Of a stretch of 64,000 nt of DNA, positions 52,461-61,154 are shown one piece after another; positions within the stretch are counted from its first letter, which is position 1, and every line of letters starts with the position of its first letter. Location: NCBI GenBank assembly GCA_039621445.1, contig CP154956.1:46667291-46731290 (forward strand), read 5' to 3'. A model generated the notes under the pieces. The model saw nothing but the letters and a program-made list of their open reading frames with translations, had not been told where the DNA came from and did not search any database. A program made the position numbers and the translations under genes. This DNA is from Euglena gracilis. Lineage: Eukaryota; Euglenida; Euglenophyceae; Euglenales.

Positions 52461-53332
52461 TTGCCCCGCACGCCGTCCGAAGTGGAGAGGGAGACGGAGG
52501 CCGAGGTGAGGAAGATGAGGCTCACCATCGGGGTCAACAGCCCCGACGGAGACGAGGAGGACGAGGCCTTGGACGCCGAGGAGGAGGAGGCAATGGTGGC
52601 AAATGTGCTGGTCGACGTGGCCAAGGAGGCGAAGGAAGTCCGTGGGGTGGTCGCGGCCGAGGCGGAGGAGCAGCATCCGCTGGCCGTCCAGCTGCGCGCC
52701 GAGATCCTCAAGGAGTTCGAGGGCCGCATCTTCTGCGACCGCGTCCACCCTGATCCGCCGCCCCGAGGCCACAACGGGATGGCGGTGCTGCGCCTCAAGC
52801 CAAACGCCCAGCCGGTGGTGGGGAGGCTGATGCGCATGAAGAGCGAGCGGCTGGAGGCGCTGCGGGGGATGGAGGAGGAGTGCCGCCGCGACCGGAAGGT
52901 GGAGCTGGGCCGCGGCGCGTGGCGGGCGGCGGCCTTTGGAGGATGGTGTGTGGCTACGCGGTGACGAACCTGCAGATCATGGCGGACAGCAACCCCTTGC
53001 CTTTGACGGAGAAGATCGTGACGGAGCAGGAGAAGCGCACCCTCTTCAGCACCATCGACTTGCGGGACGCATTCCACCAGATGGCCTTGGCGGAGGAGAG
53101 CAGACCGGTGACGAACGTCCAGCTGCCGGGTGGGCTGTGGCAGTGGCGTGTGGTCCCGCAGGGGATCAACGTCGGGCCCGCCCTCCTGCAGCGGGACATC
53201 GACGCCACCTGCGCGGCGGTGAAGGCGCACTCCCGCCCGTACTTCGACGACATCATCGTCAGCACGCGGCAGGGAGCGGCGGAGACGGACGAGGAGTTCT
53301 ACCAGAAGCACGCCTGAGACGTCCGTGAGACG
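52461..53332 (+). pseudogene. Element B reverse transcriptase, fingers and palm
   Basis: The frame 52461-52964 carries the N-terminal part, with PPRGHNGMAVLRLKPNAQP and VVGRLMRMKSERLEALRGME. After a shift near 52900 the frame to 53317 reads TLFSTIDLRDAFHQMALAEE (motif A), WRVVPQGINVGPALLQRDID (motif B) and RPYFDDIIVSTR (motif C, catalytic YFDD). This is Ty3/gypsy-type RT. It ends at a TGA after FYQKHA (53315-53317), where the related families read H followed by V. Confidence 0.82.
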
Positions 53333-53753
53333 TTGCTGGCCTTGGAGAAGGATAGATGGGTCAGCGACAGCCGCAAGGTCAAGCTCTTCATGAGGCAGGT
53401 CGAGTTCGTGGGGCATTCTCGGGGCACGGCAGGAGGGCGCCTGCCCCAGGCAAGCTGTCGGCGGTGCAGCACTGGCGGCTGCCGCCGACGGTCAGCAGTC
53501 TCCGCGCGTTTCTCGGGGGTTGCAATTACTATGCGGGCTATGTGAGACTGAACGCCGAGCTGGCGGCACCGTGCAGGAGAAGCTGAAGTTGCCGAGGGAG
53601 CTGACCAAGGCAGGATCCAAGCACCCAGTGGTGTGGACGGAGCAGGAGAAGGAGGCGTTCGACAAGCTGAAGAAGGCCCTGGTTGCAGACCTGGAGCTGT
53701 ACCACATCGACCCAGCCAAGCCGTTCGTCCTGCGCGCCGACGCGTCGGACTAA
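53333..53753 (+). pseudogene. Element B RT connection and start of RNase H
   Basis: Pieces in three frames: SRKVKLFMRQVEFVGH (53333-53545), PPTVSSLRAFLGGCNYYAGY (53356-53586) and VVWTEQEKEAFDKLKKALVA then FVLRADASD (53520-53753). They match the usual Ty3 order FLGH, LRxFLG..NYY, and DASD of RNase H. The last frame stops at TAA (53751-53753) exactly where the family has an aromatic residue (DASDY), followed in frame by AIGAVLEQF. Confidence 0.75.
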
Positions 53754-54185
53754 GCCATCGGAGCGGTGCTGGAGCAGTTCCGGAAGATCGACGGCGTGCC
53801 GCGGGTGGAGGACCTGCGGCCGGGGGCCTCCGTTCCGGTGGCCCTCATGTCCCGGAAGCTCACCGAGGGGCAGCGCCTTAGGTGGGATGTCAGGGACAAG
53901 GAGACGTACGCCGTGGTGGCCGCCCTCGACAAGTGGGCGGGCTTCCTGCTGGACAACGACATCCTCGTCCTGACCGACCACCGCAGCCTGGAGTCGTGGT
54001 ACAAGGAGTACATCGCCGGAGTGGGCCCGCAGGGGAGGCGGGCCAGATGGCATGCGAAGCTCAACGAGTTCCGCACCACCGTGGTGCACGTCCCCGGCGA
54101 GACCATCGTGGTGGGCGATGCCATGTCCCGCTGGGCCTACCCGGCCTCGCAAGGCTGGCGAGACACCTCGTGGCACGGCACCTAG
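53754..54185 (+). CDS. Element B RNase H, remainder
   Basis: The frame continues AIGAVLEQFRKIDGVPRVED, then VPVALMSRKLTEGQRLRWDV, DKETYAVVAALDKWAGFLLD (with the catalytic Glu) and ILVLTDHRSLESWYKEYIAG (catalytic Asp). The final part VVGDAMSRWAYP fits the DxLSR motif that ends RNase H in Ty3 elements. It removes the RNA strand after reverse transcription. Ends with TAG. Confidence 0.8.
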   Translation, partial: AIGAVLEQFRKIDGVPRVEDLRPGASVPVALMSRKLTEGQRLRWDVRDKETYAVVAALDKWAGFLLDNDILVLTDHRSLESWYKEYIAGVGPQGRRARWHAKLNEFRTTVVHVPGETIVVGDAMSRWAYPASQGWRDTSWHGT

Positions 54186-54200
54186 GCCGACACGAAGGAG

Positions 54201-54770
54201 ATGAAGGCCCACATCCTGGAGGAGAAGCTGCGCGAGAAGTCCACCCCGAAGGCGGTGCACCCCGAGGACGAGGAGACCAAGGCGGAGCAGGTGGAGAGCT
54301 CAGCCATGAAGGAGGAGAGAGAGCTGGCCGTCATCCAGCTGATCCCTCTCCAGTCGTTCGCCGCGGTCCCGTCAGCGTCCCACATCGCCGTCACCACGCG
54401 CAGCCGCCTCGACACGCAGCGCAACGCCCGAGACGCCCCAGCAGACCCCCCGCACGGTACGCGATCCGAGCACCCACGCGAGATGCACCCGTCAGCCTCG
54501 TCACCCGCGGCCGCAGCAGTCCCACCGTCGGCATCGTCTGCGGCAGTCCCACCGTCTGCGTCGTGCATCGCACCATCGTCCAACGCGCCATCGCCGGTCC
54601 CATCACCAGCACCGCAGTCCACAGCACCGCAGTCCATCGCACCGTCTGCAGCGCCCACAGCCGGTGTGTCATCACCGCATGCCCGTCCCAGTGGTTGCAG
54701 CCGGTGTGCCGTCACCGGCCGCATCAGTCCCGTCTGCAGCGCCCACAGCAGGTGTGCCGTCAACCGCTGA
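54201..54770 (+). CDS. Element B linker between RNase H and integrase
   Basis: A 189-residue frame, first acidic and helical (LEEKLREKSTPKAVHPEDEE), then Ser/Pro/Ala-rich with repeats of PPSASSAAVPPSAS type. The repeats at 54520-54760 are imperfect tandem GCACCGTC-like units. It joins the integrase frame with a shift near 54700. A linker of this length is unusual between RNase H and integrase. Confidence 0.45.
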   Translation: MKAHILEEKLREKSTPKAVHPEDEETKAEQVESSAMKEERELAVIQLIPLQSFAAVPSASHIAVTTRSRLDTQRNARDAPADPPHGTRSEHPREMHPSASSPAAAAVPPSASSAAVPPSASCIAPSSNAPSPVPSPAPQSTAPQSIAPSAAPTAGVSSPHARPSGCSRCAVTGRISPVCSAHSRCAVNR

Positions 54771-57120
54771 TCCCGTGCCCCCGCAGCCTGTCCTGGACAT
54801 CAACGTCTCCGACATGAACTGGAGCAAGGCGTATGCGGTGTGCCCGCGCTGGAACCCCGTCTGGGACCAGGCCCACAACGGCCCGGGCTGGCCCAGCGGG
54901 TTCCAGCTGGTGGATGGGCGGCTCGTCTCGGCGGGGACGTGGTGTGTGCCGAGCGGGCTGCTGGCGGAGGTGCTGAGGGAGCAGCACTCGGTCTCCGGCC
55001 ACATTGGCGGGGACCGGCTGGTGGAGGAGGGCGAGCGCACCTACGTCTTCGCGGACCGGATGGAGGCGGCGAAGGTGCCCAGTGGGCTGCAGCGGAGGTG
55101 CCCGGTGTGCCAGGCCACCGAGAAGCCGCACCAGCCCTTGCGGCTTAAGGTCTGCCCGACGCCCGTCCCGCCGTACATCATGTCGTCGGTGGCCATCGAC
55201 CTCTTCGTGATACCGGAGGTGGACTTCGAGGGGCAGCTGTACGACGTGTTCGCCGCCTGCGTCGATCGCCACAGTGGGTGGGTCGTGGCCACGGCCCACC
55301 ACACGCGCGGCCTCACCGCCGCCACGGTGGCGAAGGCGATGTACCGGGTGTGGTGGTCGCCGCACGGGCTGCCCAGCGTGATCACGAGTGATCGTGGGCC
55401 GCACTTCGCTGGCGCGTGGTTGCGCAGCATGTGCGGCCTGCACGGGATCCGCCACGCCTACGCCCAGGCGTACCACCACGCGGCGAACGGGCGGGCGGAG
55501 TCCCTCGGTGCGCAGCTGCAGAAGGTGATCCGGAGCGAGAAGGCCGAGGTCCCGATCACCTGGGTGGAGTCCCTGCTCAGGGCAGTGCAGAAGCTGAACG
55601 ACTCCAAGGCGCAGCACGGCCTGAGCCCGTACGAGGTGCTGTATGGACGGTATCGGTGGACTGGTGGCGTACCGTACAAGGCCCCGGTCATGGTGGAGGA
55701 CGCCGTTTCGTTCTTCGAGATGCAGAAGGCCGTGGACCAGAAGGTCGCCGATGTCCTCAACGACCTTCACAAGCGGCAAGCGGACCAGAAGAACCGGAGC
55801 AGGAAGGACCTCCAGGAGTTCGCCAAGGGAGACCTCGTCTGGTACCTCCGGCCTCCGAGGCGGCCGGGCCAGAAGCTCGAGAGCTACTGGATTGGCCCAG
55901 CCCGGGTCACCGCGCGCCTTGGCGAGCACTCGTACGAGCTGCAGCTGGAGGAGGGCCGCCGCCAAGAGGCCCACCGCTGCCGGCTGAAGGCCTACCGCGA
56001 TGACACGCGTTTGTGGGGCCCGCCCAAGATGTTCGCCTGCCGGCAGGCCAGACCGCAGGAAGACGTGGACATCGAGGAGTGGACGGTGGAGGAGATCTGG
56101 CGGCACCGCCGACGAGACGACGGCGACTGGGAGTTCGAGGTGAAGTGGCAGGGCCACCCGACTCTCACGTGGGAGAAGTTGAAGAATTTCTTCCATGGCT
56201 ACTTTCACCAGATGATCGCCAAGCCCAAGAAGCTCAAGGTGGACCTGCTGGACTACCTCCACCGCAACCCGGCTGAGGTGGCGTTCATCATCGCGGAGGT
56301 GAAGAAGCAGGAGCAGGGGGTCATCAACAACACCGAGTGGGAGGACCCGCCCGAGGAGTGGGTCTGGCCCGACGAGGACGTCAAGAAGGACGCGCAGGCA
56401 AGCTGCCTTCGAGGTACCTTCTGGCACACTGCGGAAGGCGCAGTTCGCACAATCGTGCCAAGTGCCGAGAAGCCACTGGAGGAATACTCCACCTTGCACA
56501 AAAAGTACAAGGATTTTTTCAAGTACTCCAACCTCAACCTTGACGACTACCGCCACACGGGAATGGCCCGTGGGTGGCAGATCGACAGTGGGGCGATACG
56601 CCTCGCTGCTGAGGAAGCAGGGGTAAGATTACCTCACCTCTGGGAGACGGCAGACAGGGAAAATATACTTTTCCGACTGTTCACAACCCAGGACCGAAAC
56701 GGTCGCTGGTGCCTTCCACAATGGCCACCCGAAAACCACGGGATGACCTGGAAAGACTGGCTTGGGGGCGTATTACGACCCCATACAGTCCGCGCAGAAT
56801 GCGCGTACCACATGCCAATTGACTTCCACCCGGGGAATGCCCCGCAGGTGTCAGCCAATCACCCTCGGAGAAACTACTTTATCTGGCCAGCCACTCTGCC
56901 CAGGAAATTCTGGGAGAAGCTGCAGTGGTTCCTCGCGGAGCGAGCGAGTGCAACCAAGCGGACAGTCCCCGAAGGATGGGACTTGATCGCACTTGATTTC
57001 GACTACGACTCGCCAAAAACCTGGCTCGTCGACAGGCCACCGCCACCACAATTCCAGACGGTCCTTGTGGAAGATCCCTTGGACTCCCGCCATGATTTTT
57101 GGCGGCTGGAGCGGATGTAA
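54664..57120 (+). CDS. Element B integrase, chromodomain and novel C-terminal domain
   Basis: An 818-residue frame. Zinc-binding HHCC: H108 and H113 (HSVSGH), C146 and C149 (CPVC). Catalytic triad Asp179 (VAIDLF), Asp243 (ITSDRGPHF) and Glu279 (GRAES), with the canonical D-35-E spacing. About residues 440-510: EEGRRQEAHRCRLKAYRDD, then WTVEEIWRHRRRDDGDWEFE and VKWQGHPTLTWEKLKNF, a chromodomain-like end. From about 600 to 818 follows a domain not usual for integrases: YRHTGMARGWQIDSGAIRLA, EAGVRLPHLW, GVLRPHTVRAECAYHMP, NYFIWPATLPRKFWEKLQW. The same domain closes the D protein. The TAA stop is part of the perfect hairpin TAATGCCG-AAA-CGGCATTA (57118-57136). Confidence 0.85.
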   Translation: MCHHRMPVPVVAAGVPSPAASVPSAAPTAGVPSTADPVPPQPVLDINVSDMNWSKAYAVCPRWNPVWDQAHNGPGWPSGFQLVDGRLVSAGTWCVPSGLLAEVLREQHSVSGHIGGDRLVEEGERTYVFADRMEAAKVPSGLQRRCPVCQATEKPHQPLRLKVCPTPVPPYIMSSVAIDLFVIPEVDFEGQLYDVFAACVDRHSGWVVATAHHTRGLTAATVAKAMYRVWWSPHGLPSVITSDRGPHFAGAWLRSMCGLHGIRHAYAQAYHHAANGRAESLGAQLQKVIRSEKAEVPITWVESLLRAVQKLNDSKAQHGLSPYEVLYGRYRWTGGVPYKAPVMVEDAVSFFEMQKAVDQKVADVLNDLHKRQADQKNRSRKDLQEFAKGDLVWYLRPPRRPGQKLESYWIGPARVTARLGEHSYELQLEEGRRQEAHRCRLKAYRDDTRLWGPPKMFACRQARPQEDVDIEEWTVEEIWRHRRRDDGDWEFEVKWQGHPTLTWEKLKNFFHGYFHQMIAKPKKLKVDLLDYLHRNPAEVAFIIAEVKKQEQGVINNTEWEDPPEEWVWPDEDVKKDAQASCLRGTFWHTAEGAVRTIVPSAEKPLEEYSTLHKKYKDFFKYSNLNLDDYRHTGMARGWQIDSGAIRLAAEEAGVRLPHLWETADRENILFRLFTTQDRNGRWCLPQWPPENHGMTWKDWLGGVLRPHTVRAECAYHMPIDFHPGNAPQVSANHPRRNYFIWPATLPRKFWEKLQWFLAERASATKRTVPEGWDLIALDFDYDSPKTWLVDRPPPPQFQTVLVEDPLDSRHDFWRLERM

Positions 57121-57136
57121 TGCCGAAACGGCATTA
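57118..57136. repeat. Perfect hairpin over the Pol-B stop codon
   Basis: TAATGCCG-AAA-CGGCATTA: 8-bp stem, AAA loop. The stop codon TAA forms its first three bases. It could act as part of a 3' end structure. Confidence 0.85.
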
Positions 57137-58450
57137 CCGGGACCATGTATGGTAAGCGGCTTCATGGAGCTCATATACTATATATATACACTGGTAGCGG
57201 AAATCGCTAATCGCCCTGGGATGAACCTGGGTCTGTGTCACTGTGCGCTCTGGATGGAAGCATCCAAGAGCCCCGCCCCCCCCCCCCCGCCACCCCATAT
57301 ACCATTGGCCATGCGGACGGAAACCGTTTGCAAGAGGTAAGCGCCTCTTATCACGTCGTGAAGGAGCTGCTGTTGTGTGACGCCCTTGGCAGCCGGGAAA
57401 CCTGGCAAGCCGCTAAGTGACACACAGCACACAGCGCGCACGCCGTAATAATAGGCCAACTTGTCACTTTTCGGCCCATAAGGCCAATTAAGGCTGCCAG
57501 ACAGCAAAAATTCTGTCCTGGCCTAAGCCAGCCCCCCTCTCCTCCCTACTTTCCCCCCACCCCCGCAAAGCTGTCGCCGGCAGTCGGTTTTGTAAGTAGG
57601 CTTTTGTTTCCTTGTGCGGATATGACCGCCTAGGAGCCTTATCCGGGTATGACCAGGATAGGAGCCTGCCCCCCCCCCTTCCACACCTCTCCCCTCGGGT
57701 TTTCAGCGAATCGCTTGACCAACCCCGCGTGCCTTTGGCACACCCAAACTGGGTGGATGGGATACCTTGTCAGGAAACCTGCCAAGCCCCGTTTCCCACA
57801 GTGGGCTTTTTCTCACCCCACCTAAGCCGAAACGGCTAATAGGTAACCGCGAAACGCGGCTAACCTTTTGCGCGTTTTCAGGTTTTGGGTGGCTGCCACT
57901 GTGCGGAAAGGAGAGACACCGAATGGAGAAGTGAACCCCACCTGGGACAGCGTCAGATATCCTGACTGGACCTGGGAAACCCTGGTCCATGAAGGAAATC
58001 GGGCGTAGCCCTGGGAGGGGGATGTGTACCAGGCACGTCCCAGCTCTGTAGGATATCTGCAGAGTGGGTTCTGTGACGGTCGCACCACTGTGGAAACCAC
58101 AGCTGGTAAGATCGTGGCAGACCCTTCTGGGATCTGCCCCTGGACACGTCAGCACTTTTCTCTCCTTCCCCCACAGGTGGTATTCTTTACTCTCACAATC
58201 TCAAAGTTTGACCATTGTTTTTGTCAGAGGGAAAAACCCTCAGACACCGGAACTTGACTCCAGAAGAAACTTCTGAAGTCTTTGCTTTGTGCTCTGCCTC
58301 TTGGGGAATTGGGAACAAAAGGGGAAAACCACTTTTTGTTACTGCAAAGACTTTTCCCTACCATAAGTAGGCTGCGCACCAAGGCGAAAGCGAAAGGCTT
58401 TTTCAGAAAGTCCCAAAAAGGGGAAAAGGGAAAGCTTTGGACGTACACTC
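57121..58450 (+). repeat. R2: LTR-like hairpin-rich repeat, copy 2
   Basis: It shares the ordered blocks of R1 and R3 (CTGCCAGACAGC at about 57496, GCTGTCGCCGGCAGT at about 57570, GAAATCGGGCGTAGCCCTGG at 57995, CCACAGGTGGTATT at about 58170, GACGTACACT before ATG at 58451). Perfect hairpins: TAGCG-GAAAT-CGCTA 57195-57209, ACGG-AAA-CCGT 57317-57327, AAGAGG-TAAGCG-CCTCTT 57332-57349, GTGCC-TTT-GGCAC 57729-57741, CACCCA-AAC-TGGGTG 57741-57755, CAGG-AAA-CCTG 57771-57781, AGCCG-AAA-CGGCT 57825-57837, CCGCG-AAA-CGCGG 57847-57859, GTCAG-ATATC-CTGAC 57952-57966, CTGTGG-AAA-CCACAG 58088-58102, CAGAAG-AAA-CTTCTG 58261-58275. It separates Pol-B from D. Confidence 0.7.
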
Positions 58451-61154
58451 ATGGCCGCCACCCTGGCCCAACTGCCCCAGCAGCAGAACGCTGGCCTTTT
58501 ACAGGCTGGCGGATGCTCAGGGATGCCGATGGCACGCCGACGATCCTCGTTCACTCGAGGATCTGCGCGCCTTCATCGCCCCGGAGGATGAACCTCTGGC
58601 GCGAAGGAGACGTGAGGCGTCAGTCGCCTCCACCACCGCGATTCCGCGGCGGGAGGAACGCGAACGCAGCCCCTCCATCACCATTCTGGATGCAGCGCCG
58701 CCGTCTCCGACAGGAACGGCTGTATCCTTCGTCTCTGCCCCGCAAGTGGTAGGGGAACGATCAGTTTCCCCGGCCCCTTCGGCGGCTCCCGTCTGTCCAC
58801 CGGCAGGTGGAGACGAGGAACCCCCTCAGGAGGAAGGCGAGAACGTAGAGGATATCCTCTACGCTGCTCTGCCTGCTCCGGCACAGCCGAGGCCAGACGA
58901 AGCACCCGCAGGGGATATACCTGTGGCTGCAACGCCTGTCCCGACGGCTGAGCCTGAAGCCGAGGTGACTGGTATGGTCGTTGAGGATATCCTCGAGGAA
59001 CCCGCCAGCCCCACAGCACGTACCTCATTAGGAGGCCGTGTGCTCGGCGCCGTGGTCACTGGTATTACTGCCGTGGCTGCTGCACTAACGCCACGACGTG
59101 GAGGCGCAGCATTAAGCTCCGCCGCCGAGGTCGTGGAGACACCAGACGTCGGTGTCCCCACACCCCCATCTCCGACAGCAGTGCAACCACCATCAGGGGA
59201 TGAACCCCAGTCGACAGAGACGTCTGTCGCAACGGCTACAACGGAGGGTCAACCTCCAGTAGCACCTGCGCCAGCGGTTGCGGAGGATCAACCTCCTCGA
59301 CCGGATGGCGAAATGGAAGTGGAGGAGATACCCCCGCGACCACCGACACCGCGCAGGCCCTCTGCCGCCACGAGGACAATGGGAGAGTTCATGGGACTAT
59401 CCGCGCCTGTGGAAGCACCGATTCCGGTGACGACCACAGTACCACGCCCCGGCAGACAGGATGAACCTGCTCGGCGGCGGCCGGCTGAACAACCCCAGGA
59501 ACGCGTACCGACTCCTCGGAGCGTCATGCGCGATCCAGCGGTCATGATGCCCGCTTCGCCCAGACGGCAACCGTCTGCTCCAGCGCAGCCTGCTCCTGAT
59601 ACCAGGGGTAAGCCGCAGGCATCGCTTCCTGATTCCGGGAGTGCGAATCCGAAAGGAGGCAAACCGGGTGCTGCACCATGTAATCCCCCTGCCAAAGGCG
59701 GTGATGGGAAACCACAACCGAAAGGTGGCGCTGGAGGCCAGCCTGGCGGACAGCCAAAAGGCCCTACGACAATGCACGACTATTCGGCCGTTGCATCGTC
59801 CGGGTACGGCCAGAGCAAACCGAAAGGTAAGGCTCGTGGTCGACAGGCCCAATCTTCCGCCGGATCGACGGATGAGGAGCAGGATGAACCTGCTTCACCT
59901 CCCGTGTCTGCGGATGCCCAGCTCTGGACTCAGGATATCCTGACCAGCCTAGGCACCGTGGAAAAGAGGACGAGGAAGCTGGCTGCTATTAGGCACCAGA
60001 AAGGGTCACTGAATCGATGGATTCAGCCCCTCTTCGTCCGAGGAGAACCTTTCTACTATGTCCCGGAACATACGTGGACATTTTGGAACAGGCGATCACC
60101 CAGAGTACTGGCACAGTACTTTGGTGAGGACTGCGTGTTGGATTTGCAGCACGGCACGTCCTTCGCCTGGACGTGCACCGTGTGCCACCATGTGCGACAC
60201 AACCAACCGCTCGTGCATGTGTGCAAGCGGCAGGTGCAATCCACGACGTTCCATCACAGGGCATTTTTGCCGAACTGTGTGGCGCTCGTATGTGGCGAGT
60301 GCCTGAACGCCTGGAATCACAGCTTGAACTACTCCTACAGTGAGAATGCTCACGACAGGGATATCCCTGCCTTGTGCATCAACTGTATGGGTTCCAAGTT
60401 CGTGCAGACTGCCGATGGTGGAGTCACCACCATTGTTCCCCAGCACTGGGAGACACTGGAGAAGTGGAAGAAGGAGTACAAGCAGGTGGAAGGCCGCCTG
60501 AAGCACTCCGACTTCCGCAAGGTAGAAAGCCACCGACACACGGGATTGGCCCGTGAGTTCCAGATCGACGCTGGGGCAATGCGCCTCGCCGTCGAGGAAC
60601 ACGCCAGGGTAAGAATGCCTTACCTCTGGACCGATGGCGACTGGGAGACACAGGTTTACCCCCTGTTATCCAAGCGTCAGCATGGCGGATACGCCTTGCC
60701 ACTGTGGCCTCCTGAAGAACACGACTTGGTGGACTTCAGAGGTTGGTTGGCGGCTGTATTACGGCCCCATACGGCAAGAGCTCGGACAGCGAGGTGGGCG
60801 TATGACGTCAACTTCAAGCAGACCCCAAGGATGCCCCCGCAGGTGCCTGCGAATCACCCCTGGATGAATTACGTCATCTGGACGGTGATGCTGCCCAGAA
60901 TTTTCTGGGAACAGCTCCAACGGTATCTTCAGCATCATGCTGACCGTACCAGGGAGAAGCTTCCGGACAGTTGGAATAAGGACTGGGAGACCCCTTCCTT
61001 TGATGCCAACGATCTGGAGCTCAACACCATCTGGAGTGAATCAGCTCCACCGCGTTCCCCACGCCAACTGGAGTTGGTTGAGGACCTATTAGGGGACCCT
61101 CAACACGACTACTGGCGTGAGGTGCGCGAACGCCCAGCCGATAAAGGCAGGTGA
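58437..61154 (+). CDS. Element D protein: Pro-rich N-terminus, Cys-rich middle, shared C-terminal domain
   Basis: An open frame of about 905 codons without RT, integrase or protease. Residues 1-500 are Pro/Ala/Glu/Gln-rich and disordered, with repeated (E/Q/G)DEP motifs. Around 580-655 is a Cys/His cluster: CTVCHHVRHNQPLVHVC, CVALVCGECLNAW and CINC, probably zinc binding. From about 670 to the end is the domain shared with the C-terminus of Pol-B: RHTGLAREFQIDAGAMRLAV, VRMPYLW, AVLRPHTARARTA, NYVIWTVMLPRIFWEQLQ. The listed start is TTG; an ATG in good context at 58451 (directly after R2) is in another frame, open to about 58588, so a +1 shift may join them. Flanked by R2 and R3, it looks like the single gene of a non-autonomous relative of element B. 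Function unknown; RNA packaging or an envelope-free particle role can only be guessed. Confidence 0.7.
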   Translation: MDVHSWPPPWPNCPSSRTLAFYRLADAQGCRWHADDPRSLEDLRAFIAPEDEPLARRRREASVASTTAIPRREERERSPSITILDAAPPSPTGTAVSFVSAPQVVGERSVSPAPSAAPVCPPAGGDEEPPQEEGENVEDILYAALPAPAQPRPDEAPAGDIPVAATPVPTAEPEAEVTGMVVEDILEEPASPTARTSLGGRVLGAVVTGITAVAAALTPRRGGAALSSAAEVVETPDVGVPTPPSPTAVQPPSGDEPQSTETSVATATTEGQPPVAPAPAVAEDQPPRPDGEMEVEEIPPRPPTPRRPSAATRTMGEFMGLSAPVEAPIPVTTTVPRPGRQDEPARRRPAEQPQERVPTPRSVMRDPAVMMPASPRRQPSAPAQPAPDTRGKPQASLPDSGSANPKGGKPGAAPCNPPAKGGDGKPQPKGGAGGQPGGQPKGPTTMHDYSAVASSGYGQSKPKGKARGRQAQSSAGSTDEEQDEPASPPVSADAQLWTQDILTSLGTVEKRTRKLAAIRHQKGSLNRWIQPLFVRGEPFYYVPEHTWTFWNRRSPRVLAQYFGEDCVLDLQHGTSFAWTCTVCHHVRHNQPLVHVCKRQVQSTTFHHRAFLPNCVALVCGECLNAWNHSLNYSYSENAHDRDIPALCINCMGSKFVQTADGGVTTIVPQHWETLEKWKKEYKQVEGRLKHSDFRKVESHRHTGLAREFQIDAGAMRLAVEEHARVRMPYLWTDGDWETQVYPLLSKRQHGGYALPLWPPEEHDLVDFRGWLAAVLRPHTARARTARWAYDVNFKQTPRMPPQVPANHPWMNYVIWTVMLPRIFWEQLQRYLQHHADRTREKLPDSWNKDWETPSFDANDLELNTIWSESAPPRSPRQLELVEDLLGDPQHDYWREVRERPADKGR
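58845..58862. repeat. Perfect 18-bp palindrome in D
   Basis: GTAGAGGATATCCTCTAC. Two further GATATC-centred palindromes lie in the same ORF: GAGGATATCCTC at 58983-58994 and TCAGGATATCCTGA at 59930-59943. Confidence 0.9.

Larger units (their letters stand above)
46812..57120 (+). mobile_element. Element B: Ty3-like retrotransposon with DNA methyltransferase and chromodomain
   Basis: Read in order: N-terminal Gag (46812-48179), capsid and basic tail (48332-50572), DNA methyltransferase plus retropepsin (50505-52376), RT (52461-53740), RNase H (53640-54185), linker (54201-54770), integrase, chromodomain and an extra C-terminal domain (54664-57120). The order PR-RT-RNH-IN is that of Ty3/gypsy. 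Several single-base shifts and one stop interrupt it, so it is probably not active. No LTR is seen 5' of Gag; R2 follows directly after the Pol stop. Confidence 0.88.

Noticed and set aside
57150-57210. TATA-like stretch ATATACTATATATATACAC as promoter of D
   Set aside because: It lies in R2 but more than 1.2 kb from the D start, and no copy of it is seen at the same place in R1 or R3; not enough to call a promoter.
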